Notes: a model not told the origin generated them from the sequence alone. 10,479 bases of DNA from an uncultured Clostridiaceae bacterium (GCA_949948825.1 CATLIJ010000068.1:1-10479), one strand, 5' to 3'; positions 1-7,080 are shown, counted from the first letter of the stretch. Program-made: numbers and translations.

Positions 1-124
1 CCCACTGCTGCACTGGTACAGTAGCCATAGCAAGGGTAAGGCCCGCAGAAGGTGCGGGAGCTGGCAGCTTCTCTCCGCATCCACAGGATGCAGGAGCAGG
101 TTTGCAGATACAAGCGCTCATCAT
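1..124 (-). CDS. Small Cys/Pro-rich protein, probable CotJA-like spore coat protein (5' part only)
   Basis: Only the first 41 codons lie in the window; the gene continues past the left edge. The start is a tandem ATG-ATG (124-122 and 121-119) behind a good AAAGGAG ribosome site seven bases upstream of the first ATG. The N-terminus is rich in Cys, Pro, Ala and Gly, with CIC and CGCG motifs. It then reads LTLAMATVPVQQW, which resembles the conserved opening of clostridial CotJA-type spore-coat proteins (pattern L-x-MA-x-VP-x-Q-x-W). CotJA proteins are small components of the spore coat made in the mother cell during sporulation. A CATACTAA stretch upstream on the minus strand could be part of a sporulation sigma -10 element, but I find no matching -35. 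The family call rests on one short motif. Another short Cys-rich secreted or coat protein is possible. Confidence 0.5.
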   Translation of the reverse strand, partial: MMSACICKPAPASCGCGEKLPAPAPSAGLTLAMATVPVQQW

Positions 125-229
125 AGATTCACTCCTTTCTTTCGTGTTCATGGTTAGTATGGACATGACACTCAAAACTTACGTTGCATAATTCATGTTA
201 AAAAAGGGAAAGATGTGCTGGAAACCCAA

Positions 230-258
230 TTGCTCAGCAAGAAGGATTCATGTATAAT
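230..258 (+). promoter_or_regulatory. Sigma-A promoter for the sensor kinase
   Basis: A -35 box TTGCTC (230-235) and a perfect -10 box TATAAT (253-258) are separated by exactly 17 bp. Transcription would begin near 265, leaving a leader of roughly 38 nt that carries the AAGGAGGAAG ribosome site for the kinase. The predicted start lies on top of an upstream in-frame ATG at 264, which argues against that ATG as the start codon. Confidence 0.65.
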
Positions 259-302
259 AAAAAATGAAAAACAGGAAAAAGGATTTTGGAAAGGAGGAAG
301 GT

Positions 303-1709
303 ATGAAGCATTCTCTTTATTATAAATTTATATTAGGATATCTGATTTTTGGATTACTGGGATTTGTGGCAATTGCTACCGGCTCATCCCATATGATGTA
401 CCTCCATTTATTAGAAGAGAAGACAGCTGCCATGTATGATGAGGCCAATTTAATTGCTGCTTCTTACAGCAGTGTATATCAGGGAAAGCGGCAGGATTTG
501 AATGCTGCTTATCCTCAGCTGCAGGCAGTGGCTGTATTTTTGGGAACTGAGATTTGGGTGGTGAACCGGCAGGGGATTATTGTGGTTGACAGCGACCAGT
601 CTTCCCGGTCTGGTATGATGATCGAGAACTTTGACCCTACAGCAGCAGGAAACCGGTATTACAGAATCGGGAATTATTATGGCCAGTTTCCCTATGAGGT
701 GGTAAGCGTGTCTGCTCCCATTACAGGAAATTATAATACATATGGATATGTGCTGGTACATTTGCCGGTTTCACAGATTCATAATGAAGCGAATGAGGCT
801 TTGAATGTTGTGTATATCACCGGAGCTGTAATGTTTCTCCTTTCATTGATCATATTGCTGGTATTTACAAAAACGGTATATTTTCCCCTTAAGAAGATTA
901 CAGTGGGAGCCAATGAATATGCGGCAGGCAATCTGACTTACCAGATTGATTTAAAGACCCACGACGAAATGGGATATCTGGCAGACACCTTGAATTATAT
1001 GTCTGGTGAATTAAACAAAATGGAAGAATATCAGAGGAAATTTATTGCCAATGTTTCCCACGATTTCCGTTCCCCCCTTACTTCCATCAAAGGTTATCTG
1101 GAAGCGATTATTGACGGGACGATTCCGCCGGAGATGAGCGAACGCTATCTGACACGGGTGATTGCTGAGACAGACCGGCTTAACAAGCTGACTCAGGGAA
1201 TGCTTACTTTGAGTACTTTGGACAGCAAGGGATTTTTGTCCAGAACCAATTTTGACATTAACCGTGTGATTAAGGATACAGCAGCTTCCTTTGAAGGAAC
1301 CTGTGATTCCAAGGATATTAACTTTGACCTGACTTTTTCTGACAATATTCAGATGGTTTATGCAGATTTGGGAAAGATTCAGCAGGTTCTCTATAATCTG
1401 ATTGATAATGCAATTAAGTTCAGCCACACAGATTCCACGATTTATATACAGACATCTGTCCGGTATGAAAAAATATTTGTGTCAGTGAAAGACACAGGAA
1501 TCGGGATTCCCAAAGATAATGTGAAGAAAATATGGGAACGGTTCTATAAAACTGACCTTTCCAGAGGAAAAGATAAAAAAGGTACTGGGCTGGGGCTTTC
1601 CATTGTTAAGGAGATTATTCAGGCTCATGGGGAGAACATTGATGTGGTCAGTACAGAAGGGGTGGGGACAGAGTTTATATTCTCCCTGCCAAGAGCGGTG
1701 AATCTTTAA
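303..1709 (+). CDS. Membrane sensor histidine kinase (HAMP, HisKA, HATPase_c)
   Basis: A two-component sensor kinase of 468 aa that autophosphorylates on His and passes the phosphate to a response regulator. The first transmembrane helix is at about residues 7-28. An external sensing region of about 140 residues follows, then a second helix at about 169-190, a HAMP linker (about 191-245), and the phosphorylation site in NVSHDFRSPLTS with His253. The ATP-binding domain has the N box (LYNLIDNAIKFSH, N365 and N369), the G1 box DTGIG (397-401), the F box (IWERFYKTD) and the G2 box GTGLGLSI (from 427). All catalytic motifs look intact. I chose ATG 303 because AAGGAGGAAG sits just upstream. The in-frame ATG at 264 would add 13 residues but lacks a ribosome site and coincides with the predicted transcription start. 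The ligand is unknown. The likely partner is the convergent response regulator at 1821-2531. Confidence 0.95.
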   Translation: MKHSLYYKFILGYLIFGLLGFVAIATGSSHMMYLHLLEEKTAAMYDEANLIAASYSSVYQGKRQDLNAAYPQLQAVAVFLGTEIWVVNRQGIIVVDSDQSSRSGMMIENFDPTAAGNRYYRIGNYYGQFPYEVVSVSAPITGNYNTYGYVLVHLPVSQIHNEANEALNVVYITGAVMFLLSLIILLVFTKTVYFPLKKITVGANEYAAGNLTYQIDLKTHDEMGYLADTLNYMSGELNKMEEYQRKFIANVSHDFRSPLTSIKGYLEAIIDGTIPPEMSERYLTRVIAETDRLNKLTQGMLTLSTLDSKGFLSRTNFDINRVIKDTAASFEGTCDSKDINFDLTFSDNIQMVYADLGKIQQVLYNLIDNAIKFSHTDSTIYIQTSVRYEKIFVSVKDTGIGIPKDNVKKIWERFYKTDLSRGKDKKGTGLGLSIVKEIIQAHGENIDVVSTEGVGTEFIFSLPRAVNL

Positions 1710-1714
1710 GTTTC

Positions 1715-1819
1715 GCAACAGTTCAGACGGAGGGGAAACTGACATGAATTTTGGACGTCAAGCTCGCTTGTAAGCCAAAATTCATGTCAGTTTCCACATC
1801 GGGCGAACGCCGGTTGGAA
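1715..1819 (-). repeat. Partial copy of the palindromic intergenic repeat (copy A, opposite orientation)
   Basis: This fills the gap between the convergent kinase and response regulator genes. It contains a perfect 21-bp inverted repeat (arms 1734-1754 and 1775-1795) around a 20-nt loop that itself holds CAAGC/GCTTG. Read on the minus strand, it matches the right part of the units at 6528-7050: a degenerate small hairpin (CCGGCGTTCGCCCG), then TGTGGAAACTGACAT, the large hairpin, and a terminal CTGAACTGTTGC. The 29-bp hairpin-1 module of the array is missing. No T-tract follows either arm, so it is not a classic intrinsic terminator, although such a stem could still affect 3' ends from both sides. 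Confidence 0.9.
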
Positions 1820-1820
1820 T

Positions 1821-2531
1821 CTATCTTTTTACTTCAAACTTATATCCAATTCCCCACACAGTTGTCAGGGACCAGTTGGCATGGTCTTTAATCTTGGCCC
1901 GAAGCCGTTTAATATGCACATCCACAGTCCGGGTGTCTCCAATATATTCATATCCCCATATATGGTCTAAAAGCTGTTCTCTGGTAAAGACCTGATTGGG
2001 GGAGGAAGCAAGGAAATACAGCAACTCCAGCTCTTTAGGCGGCATTTCTACAGAACGCCCGCAATAGGTTACAGAATAGTTGGTCAGGTTTACAATCAAA
2101 TCCGGATATTCCACATAATCTCCCTGCTGTTCGGATTTGGGAACCGAAGAGGCGGGGACAGCATGATAGCGGCGGAGGACTGCCTTCACCCGCGCTACCA
2201 TTTCTTTGGAATCAAAAGGTTTGATGATATAATCATCTGCGCCTAGTTCCAGCCCCAGCACCTTGTCAAAGATTTCCCCTTTGGCGCTGAGCATAATAAT
2301 AGGTACCTGGGAGGTGGCACGCAGTTCCCGGCAGACCTGATAACCGTCTATGCCTGGAAGCATCAAATCCAGCAGGATCAGATTCGGTTTAAACTCAGAA
2401 AATACACGAAGCGCTGCTTCTCCATCGTGGACTGTAGTTGTCTCAAAACATTCTTTGATCAAGTAAAGAGAGATCAGCTCTGCAATATTCTCGTCATCAT
2501 CTACGATTAAAATCCGTTGTTTTTCAGCCAT
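1821..2531 (-). CDS. OmpR/PhoB-family response regulator
   Basis: A DNA-binding response regulator of 236 aa. The receiver domain (about 4-118) has the acidic pocket D12/D13, the phospho-acceptor Asp55 in LLLDLMLPG, the switch residue Ser82 (IIMLSA) and Lys104 in IIKPF. After a linker of about 20 residues comes the winged-helix effector domain (about 136-234), with the typical VFTREQLLDHIWGYEY and TVDVHIKRLRAKI segments. The length is normal for the family. The start ATG at 2531 is preceded by AAAAGGAGG, with rather long spacing of about 11 nt. The TAG stop (1821-1823) directly abuts repeat copy A. It lies 77 bp downstream of mutS2 on the same strand with no convincing sigma-A promoter between, so read-through from mutS2 is possible. 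The convergent kinase at 303-1709 is the natural partner candidate. Target genes are unknown. Confidence 0.96.
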   Translation of the reverse strand: MAEKQRILIVDDDENIAELISLYLIKECFETTTVHDGEAALRVFSEFKPNLILLDLMLPGIDGYQVCRELRATSQVPIIMLSAKGEIFDKVLGLELGADDYIIKPFDSKEMVARVKAVLRRYHAVPASSVPKSEQQGDYVEYPDLIVNLTNYSVTYCGRSVEMPPKELELLYFLASSPNQVFTREQLLDHIWGYEYIGDTRTVDVHIKRLRAKIKDHANWSLTTVWGIGYKFEVKR

Positions 2532-2573
2532 GGTATTCCGTTCCTCCTTTTATGTGCCTATGGTTTGTAGTAT

Positions 2574-2610
2574 GTTACAGTTCAGACGGGGCTGGAATCT
2601 GACATGAATT
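2574..2610 (-). repeat. Truncated remnant of the palindromic repeat after mutS2 (copy B)
   Basis: Read on the minus strand, this is only the terminal piece of the repeat unit: AATTCATGTCAGATTCC followed by the end motif (CTGAACTGTAAC). It matches the end of units 2 and 3 in the array, apart from a few changes. The remnant starts at the mutS2 stop codon, so the TAA is read partly from repeat sequence. Confidence 0.75.
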
Positions 2611-4996
2611 ATCCCTTAAACACAACAATCGTAACACCGGCGTCTCCTTCCCCCAATTCGCCCAGATGAAATTCTTTTACGATTTTTACCCGTTTTAAAT
2701 GCTTGTGGATTCCTGAACGCAGGGACCCGGTGCCTTTTCCGTGTACAACCCGCACCTGCTGTAAGTGGGCGATGTACGCGTCATCCAAATATTTATCCAG
2801 CAATGGAATTGCCTCATCAACCGTCATGCCAAGAAGATTGATCTCAGGGGAGACGGCAGAAGATTTGGACATTTTAATTCCACTGCTGCCAGAGCCTTTT
2901 CTGTGTTCCTTTGAACCACTGCCCGCAGCCTCCTGAATCAGCTCCAGATCTTTTATATTGACCTGGGATCTGAGAATGCCCATTTGAACAAATAAATTGC
3001 CCTTGGCATCTGGCAGAGTGCTGATGGTTCCTTTTAAATTCATAGAGAGAACACGGACCGAGTCGCCTAAGTGGAGAGATTTGGGGTCCGGAGTTTTCTG
3101 GCTGCGGCTTTCCTGTCTTAAGGACAGCCCGCCCTCCACCTTTTTCAGATTCTCCCGAAGCTTCGTCCGTTCCGCTTCCAAAGCCCGCGTGTCAATTCCT
3201 GAGGCAGCGCTGATCTTGTTAATATTCTTGATCGTCTGGTCAGCTGTTTCCTTAGCTTCCCGAAGAATTCGGTGGGCCTCCTCTTTGGCAGAGCGGATCA
3301 TCTTTTCCTTCTGCTCATCAAAACGCTCCTCCTTCTGTTCCAGACGTGCCTTCAGGCGGCTGACCTCATTTTTATAGGACTGGATTTCCAGCCTTTCTTT
3401 TTCAATGGTTACACGGCTTTCCTCCAGACGGCTGATAATATCTTCAAACGCCTCATCTTCAGATTCAATCCGGCTTTTGGCATCTTCAATAATATAATCC
3501 GGAAGTCCCAGCTTTTGGGATATGGCAAAGGCATTGCTTTTGCCTGGGATTCCGATGAGGAGCCGGTAGGTGGGGCGTAAAGTCTGAACGTCAAATTCAC
3601 AGCAGGCATTTTCCACTCCGGAGGTGCTTAACGCATAGACTTTCAGCTCACTGTAATGGGTAGTTGCCATGGTCCGGCATTTCATATTGTGAAGAAAATG
3701 AAGCACAGCCATAGCAAGCGCCGCGCCTTCCGTAGGATCTGTGCCAGCGCCCAGCTCGTCAAAAAGACATAAGGAGCGGCTGTCTGCCTTATCCAGAATA
3801 TCCACAATATTGGTCATGTGGGCAGAAAAAGTGCTGAGGCTTTGTTCAATGCTCTGCTCATCTCCAATATCTGCAAAGACTTCATCAAAGACTGCCAGTT
3901 CGGAACCCTCAAAGGCCGGAATGTGAAGCCCAGCCTGTCCCATAAGGGTAAAAAGCCCGGTGGTCTTTAAAGAAACCGTCTTGCCTCCGGTATTGGGGCC
4001 AGTGATGATGAGCAGGTCAAAGGTGTCTCCCAGCCATATGGTTATGGGAACTACCTTTTCAGGAGCCAGAAGCGGATGACGCCCATCTTTAATATGGATT
4101 CTGCCTTCCGTGTTGAATTTGGGCTCGCTGCCTTTATAATGGCGGGACAAGGCCGCCTTGGCAAAAATAAAGTCAAGCTGGGTCAAAATCTGAAGATCAA
4201 GGGCAATGCTTTCCGTATAAGGGCCAAGCTGATTGCTCAGATCAGCCAGAACTGCCTCAATTTCTTTGTTCTCCTGAATCTCCATGGTGCGCAGTTCATT
4301 GTTCAGCTGGATAATGGCCATAGGTTCTACAAATAAAGTGGAACCAGTGGCAGACTGGTCATGGACCATGCCGGATACCTGATTTTTATACTCAGACCGC
4401 ACGGGAAGACAGTAGCGTCCGTCCCGCATAGTAACTACTGCATCCTGAAGATAAGTACGGCTGGAATTTAAAATACTGTTCAACTGTGTGTGAATCCGGT
4501 CGTGGATTCCCTTTATGGAACGGCGGACCCGGAATAAGCCCGGGCTGGCATCATCACTCACTTCTTCTTCTGAGAGAATGCACCGTTTGATCTCATTATT
4601 GATTGTCACCAGCGGTTCCAGAGAAGAGAACATTTTGTCCAGGGAGTCATCCTCCGTTTGCTCCAGTTCCTCCCTCCGCCCATAAGAGCGGGCGCGGGCA
4701 GCTACAGTCAGAAGAGAACTGATGGATAATAATTCCGGAATGCTAAGGGAGCTTCCAATCTCCAGCCGTTTTAAGGAATCCCGCACATCCCGGATTCCGG
4801 TCAGAGACAGATTACCTTTTCTGCGAATCCGGCTTACAGCGTCAGAGGTTTCTGTCTGTGCCTGTATGATCTCCTCATAGTCAGAAGAGGGCTGAAGATT
4901 CTGGCAGAGAAGCTTGCCAGGGGGGGATACAGCAAGATCTGCAAGCTGACTGGTAATTTTTGTGTATTCTAAAGTCTGTAAAGATTTCTGGTTCAT
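2609..4996 (-). CDS. mutS2: MutS2 ATPase/endonuclease with Smr domain
   Basis: A MutS paralogue of 795 aa that is not a classical mismatch-repair MutS. In the family, MutS2 suppresses homologous recombination in some bacteria and, in Bacillus, acts on collided ribosomes as a splitting/rescue factor. Visible parts in order are the core/lever region (about 1-300), Walker A GPNTGGKT (333-340), Walker B LCLFDELGAGTDP (409-421), and a long charged coiled coil (about 510-625). A KOW-like segment (about 641-690) and a C-terminal Smr domain (about 718-795) with HGKGTG at 752-757 follow. All key motifs look intact and the length is usual. I start at ATG 4996 (MNQKSLQTLEY) because AAAAAGGAGG lies seven bases upstream; an in-frame ATG ten codons earlier lacks such a site. 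The gene is divergent from the HtrA-like gene. It ends in TAA at the edge of a truncated repeat. Confidence 0.97.
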   Translation of the reverse strand: MNQKSLQTLEYTKITSQLADLAVSPPGKLLCQNLQPSSDYEEIIQAQTETSDAVSRIRRKGNLSLTGIRDVRDSLKRLEIGSSLSIPELLSISSLLTVAARARSYGRREELEQTEDDSLDKMFSSLEPLVTINNEIKRCILSEEEVSDDASPGLFRVRRSIKGIHDRIHTQLNSILNSSRTYLQDAVVTMRDGRYCLPVRSEYKNQVSGMVHDQSATGSTLFVEPMAIIQLNNELRTMEIQENKEIEAVLADLSNQLGPYTESIALDLQILTQLDFIFAKAALSRHYKGSEPKFNTEGRIHIKDGRHPLLAPEKVVPITIWLGDTFDLLIITGPNTGGKTVSLKTTGLFTLMGQAGLHIPAFEGSELAVFDEVFADIGDEQSIEQSLSTFSAHMTNIVDILDKADSRSLCLFDELGAGTDPTEGAALAMAVLHFLHNMKCRTMATTHYSELKVYALSTSGVENACCEFDVQTLRPTYRLLIGIPGKSNAFAISQKLGLPDYIIEDAKSRIESEDEAFEDIISRLEESRVTIEKERLEIQSYKNEVSRLKARLEQKEERFDEQKEKMIRSAKEEAHRILREAKETADQTIKNINKISAASGIDTRALEAERTKLRENLKKVEGGLSLRQESRSQKTPDPKSLHLGDSVRVLSMNLKGTISTLPDAKGNLFVQMGILRSQVNIKDLELIQEAAGSGSKEHRKGSGSSGIKMSKSSAVSPEINLLGMTVDEAIPLLDKYLDDAYIAHLQQVRVVHGKGTGSLRSGIHKHLKRVKIVKEFHLGELGEGDAGVTIVVFKG

Positions 4997-5102
4997 TGAT
5001 TTTCCTCCTTTTTCAGTATAACACATTTCTGAAGGTTGTGAAACCCCTGGCTTTCTTTCATTTGGAAGTTTTTACAGCTTTTGTTCCAATTAGAAGTTTT
5101 TC

Positions 5103-5131
5103 TTGCACATTTTGCAGAAGAACCTTATAAT
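5103..5131 (+). promoter_or_regulatory. Sigma-A promoter for the HtrA-like gene
   Basis: The -35 box TTGCAC (5103-5108) and the perfect -10 box TATAAT (5126-5131) are 17 bp apart. The predicted start is near 5138, giving a short leader that ends in AAGGAGG (5157-5163), six bases before the ATG at 5170. It lies in the 173-bp gap between divergent mutS2 and this gene. Confidence 0.7.
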
Positions 5132-5169
5132 AGAACAAAGCGGAAAAGTACATAAGAAGGAGGTTCGGG

Positions 5170-6513
5170 ATGCCTGAAGTATATGATCCGAAAAAAGGGC
5201 CGGAAAAGAAGCGTTTTATTACGGAAAAGATTGTCAAGCAGCCATTGACAAAAGGCCAGATGGTACGGCGGGGAGTGATGTTTCTTCTGGCAGCCATTCT
5301 GTTCGGAGGCGCGGCAGGGGCAAGTTTTGCCATTTCGCAGCCATGGGTGTCCCGCCATTTCGGTGAGAAACCTCCCACAGAGCCAATGATCTCCTTTCCA
5401 AAGGATGAGATTACAGAGACAGCTGCAGAGTCAGAGCCTGCTTCAGAGAAAAGTCAGGAACCGACTGAGGAGTCTGTGGAGGAATCCAGGGCAGCTCCGG
5501 AAAGCGAGTCAGTGGAAAAGATCGTGCGGAATGCCATGGAAAATTACCGCTATACAGTGTCTGACTTAGATGCTTTGTTTGCCAGCCTGCGGCAGCAGGT
5601 ACAGAAGGTATCCAAAGGTATCGTTGAGGTTCATTCCGTCCAGAGGGAGGTGGACTGGTTTGACAATCCATTGGAGACCACGGGTTCCTATGCCGGAGCA
5701 ATCATTGCTTCCACAACCCAGGAGCTTTTGGTATTGACACCGGCTGCAGCCATAGAACAGGCAGATTCCATTAAAGTAACCTTTGCGGATGGTTCTGAGG
5801 TAAACGGAAGAGTGAAACAGCAGGATACTCTTTCCGGGATGGCGATTGTCAGCGTCAGCACTGGTGATATAGGGGAGGAAACATTAAAGTCAGCAGAGCC
5901 TTTGATTCTGGGCAATTCGTACCTGATGCGGGAAGGGGATATGATTGCAGCAGTGGGAAGTCCTGCCGGGGTGGTCCGTTCCGTTGATTATGGTTTTGTC
6001 TCTTACATTAAGAAAAATGTACAGATGGTGGATCAGACGGCCCGTGTATTATATGCCAGAATCAGCTATGATGCAGATCAGGGAACTTTTCTGGTGAATA
6101 CTTCCGGAGAGCTGATCGGATGGGTTATGGTTACAGAAGAGGAAAAAAGCCCTATGACACGGATTATGGGAATTTCGGATTATAAAGGTATTTTGGAGAA
6201 TCTGACTAATGGGCTGGCTGCGCCCTGCTTTGGGGTGGAGGGGCAGGAGGTCTCGGAAAGCATGGCGGAAAGGGGACTTCCCAAAGGTATTTATGTATTA
6301 AATTCTGTTACGGACCGCCCTGCCTATACAGCAGGGATTCAAAATGGTGATATCATTACTCATGTAGATAACCGGGAGATCACTACAATGAAGGATTTCC
6401 AGAATACAGTGGATAATTTGGAATGCGGCAGATTGATCCATGTGACAGTACAGCGCAATGGCAGAGATCAGTATGCCCAGCTGGAGTTTCAGGTGACAGT
6501 AGGGGCCAGATAG
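5170..6513 (+). CDS. Membrane-anchored HtrA-like protein with PDZ domain, apparently catalytically dead
   Basis: A 447-aa protein laid out like DegP/HtrA. It has a basic cytoplasmic N-terminus, one transmembrane helix (about 35-56), an extracellular Glu/Ser/Pro-rich linker (about 66-118), a trypsin-like fold (about 145-320) and a C-terminal PDZ domain (about 350-445, with GIYVLNSV and AGIQNGDIITHVD). HtrA proteases normally degrade misfolded envelope proteins. Here the triad motifs are altered. The TNxHV position reads LTPAAAI (His replaced by Ala193), the TDIAVL position reads LSGMAIV (Asp replaced by Gly223), and GNSGG reads ADQGT (Ser replaced by Gln304). The surrounding fold motifs (VTFADGSEV, GDMIAAVGSPAG, LVNTSGELIGW) are kept and the frame is open throughout, so this looks like a maintained pseudoprotease rather than decay. 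It may bind or scaffold envelope or spore-related peptides. The start is secure (AAGGAGG, six bases upstream). Confidence 0.88.
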   Translation: MPEVYDPKKGPEKKRFITEKIVKQPLTKGQMVRRGVMFLLAAILFGGAAGASFAISQPWVSRHFGEKPPTEPMISFPKDEITETAAESEPASEKSQEPTEESVEESRAAPESESVEKIVRNAMENYRYTVSDLDALFASLRQQVQKVSKGIVEVHSVQREVDWFDNPLETTGSYAGAIIASTTQELLVLTPAAAIEQADSIKVTFADGSEVNGRVKQQDTLSGMAIVSVSTGDIGEETLKSAEPLILGNSYLMREGDMIAAVGSPAGVVRSVDYGFVSYIKKNVQMVDQTARVLYARISYDADQGTFLVNTSGELIGWVMVTEEEKSPMTRIMGISDYKGILENLTNGLAAPCFGVEGQEVSESMAERGLPKGIYVLNSVTDRPAYTAGIQNGDIITHVDNREITTMKDFQNTVDNLECGRLIHVTVQRNGRDQYAQLEFQVTVGAR

Positions 6514-6527
6514 CCCTGTAAGAGCAA

Positions 6528-6729
6528 TGACAGTTCAGACGGGGCATCTTCTTGTCCGTTTTTGATGGACAAAAGCTGGGAGGTTTATCCGGCGGGTATC
6601 TTCTTGTCCGTCGAAGACGGGCAAGAAGCCTCGGATGTCCGTCCGATGTGGAAACTGACATGAATTTTGGCCTACAAGCGAGCTTGACGCCAAAATTCTT
6701 GTCAAATTTCCCGCCTTGTGAACTGTTAC
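6528..6729 (+). repeat. Palindromic repeat unit 1 (diverged, with an extra hairpin module)
   Basis: This is the first and most diverged unit of the array, starting 14 bp after the HtrA-like stop codon. It opens with TGACAGTTCAGACGGGG and closes with CTTGTGAACTGTTAC, which are imperfect terminal inverted repeats. Inside are an additional imperfect hairpin (arms 6548-6557 and 6567-6575) and hairpin 1 (6600-6628, 13-bp arms, GAA loop). These are followed by a degenerate hairpin 2 (about 6630-6648) and the large hairpin 3 (arms 6650-6670 and 6690-6711). Hairpin 1 is the exact reverse complement of the same module in units 2 and 3. No protein is convincingly encoded here. Confidence 0.9.
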
Positions 6730-6739
6730 CTAAAAATAA

Positions 6740-6889
6740 GTTACTGTTCACGGAGGGCATCTTCTTGCCCGTCTTCGACGGACAAGAAGCATCAGGCGTT
6801 CGCCTGATGTGGAAACTGACATAAATTTGGACTTACAAGCGAGCTTGACGTCAAATTTATGTCAGATTCCCCGCCCTGTGAACTGTTAC
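6740..6889 (+). repeat. Palindromic repeat unit 2
   Basis: This unit begins GTTACTGTTCACGG and ends CTGTGAACTGTTAC, so its ends are near-perfect inverted copies of each other. Hairpin 1 (6761-6789) has 13-bp arms with one mismatch and a TTC loop. Hairpin 2 (6790-6809) is a perfect 9-bp stem with a TT loop. Hairpin 3 (arms 6811-6830 and 6851-6870) encloses a loop containing CAAGC/GCTTG. A 10-bp spacer CTAAAAATAA separates it from each neighbouring unit. Confidence 0.93.
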
Positions 6890-6899
6890 CTAAAAATAA

Positions 6900-7050
6900 G
6901 TTACTGTTCATGGAGGGCATCTTCTTGCCCGTCTTCGACGGACAAGAAGCATCAGGCGTTCGCCTGATGTGGAAACTGACATAAATTTGGACTTACAAGC
7001 GAGCTTGACGCCAAAATTTATGTCAGATTCCCCGCCCTGTGAACTGTAAC
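6900..7050 (+). repeat. Palindromic repeat unit 3 (near-identical to unit 2)
   Basis: It differs from unit 2 at only a few bases: C to T in the left terminus, T to C plus one inserted A at the right arm of hairpin 3, and one change in the end motif. The repeat period is 160-161 bp including the spacer, which indicates a recent tandem duplication. Hairpins are at 6921-6949, 6950-6969, and arms 6971-6990 with 7011-7031. It is followed by AAAAATAAAG, similar to the inter-unit spacer, and ends 30 bp before the yhaM start codon. Confidence 0.93.
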
Positions 7051-7080
7051 AAAAATAAAGAAAAGGGAAGTAAAATTAAT

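Noticed and set aside
189..198. TAATTCATGT upstream of the kinase, similar to the arm of repeat hairpin 3
   Set aside because: Only about ten bases match, and the flanks show no other repeat feature, so chance is a sufficient explanation.
1734..1795. Bidirectional intrinsic terminator between the kinase and the response regulator
   Set aside because: The stem is long and perfect, but there is no T-tract after either arm. It is better explained as part of the repeat family.
5015..5042. Possible mutS2 promoter on the minus strand (TTCACA, 16 bp, TATACT)
   Set aside because: The predicted transcription start would fall inside the AAGGAGG ribosome site of mutS2, so it could not give a normal mRNA.
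6552..6824. 90-codon open frame across the repeat units, and a 125-codon frame on the opposite strand (6383-6760)
   Set aside because: Both lie over the hairpin repeats, show translated repeats of the palindromes rather than protein-like motifs, and lack ribosome sites.
6528..7050. CRISPR array
   Set aside because: Repeat units are 150 bp or longer with internal palindromes, and the spacers are identical 10-mers; neither fits CRISPR.
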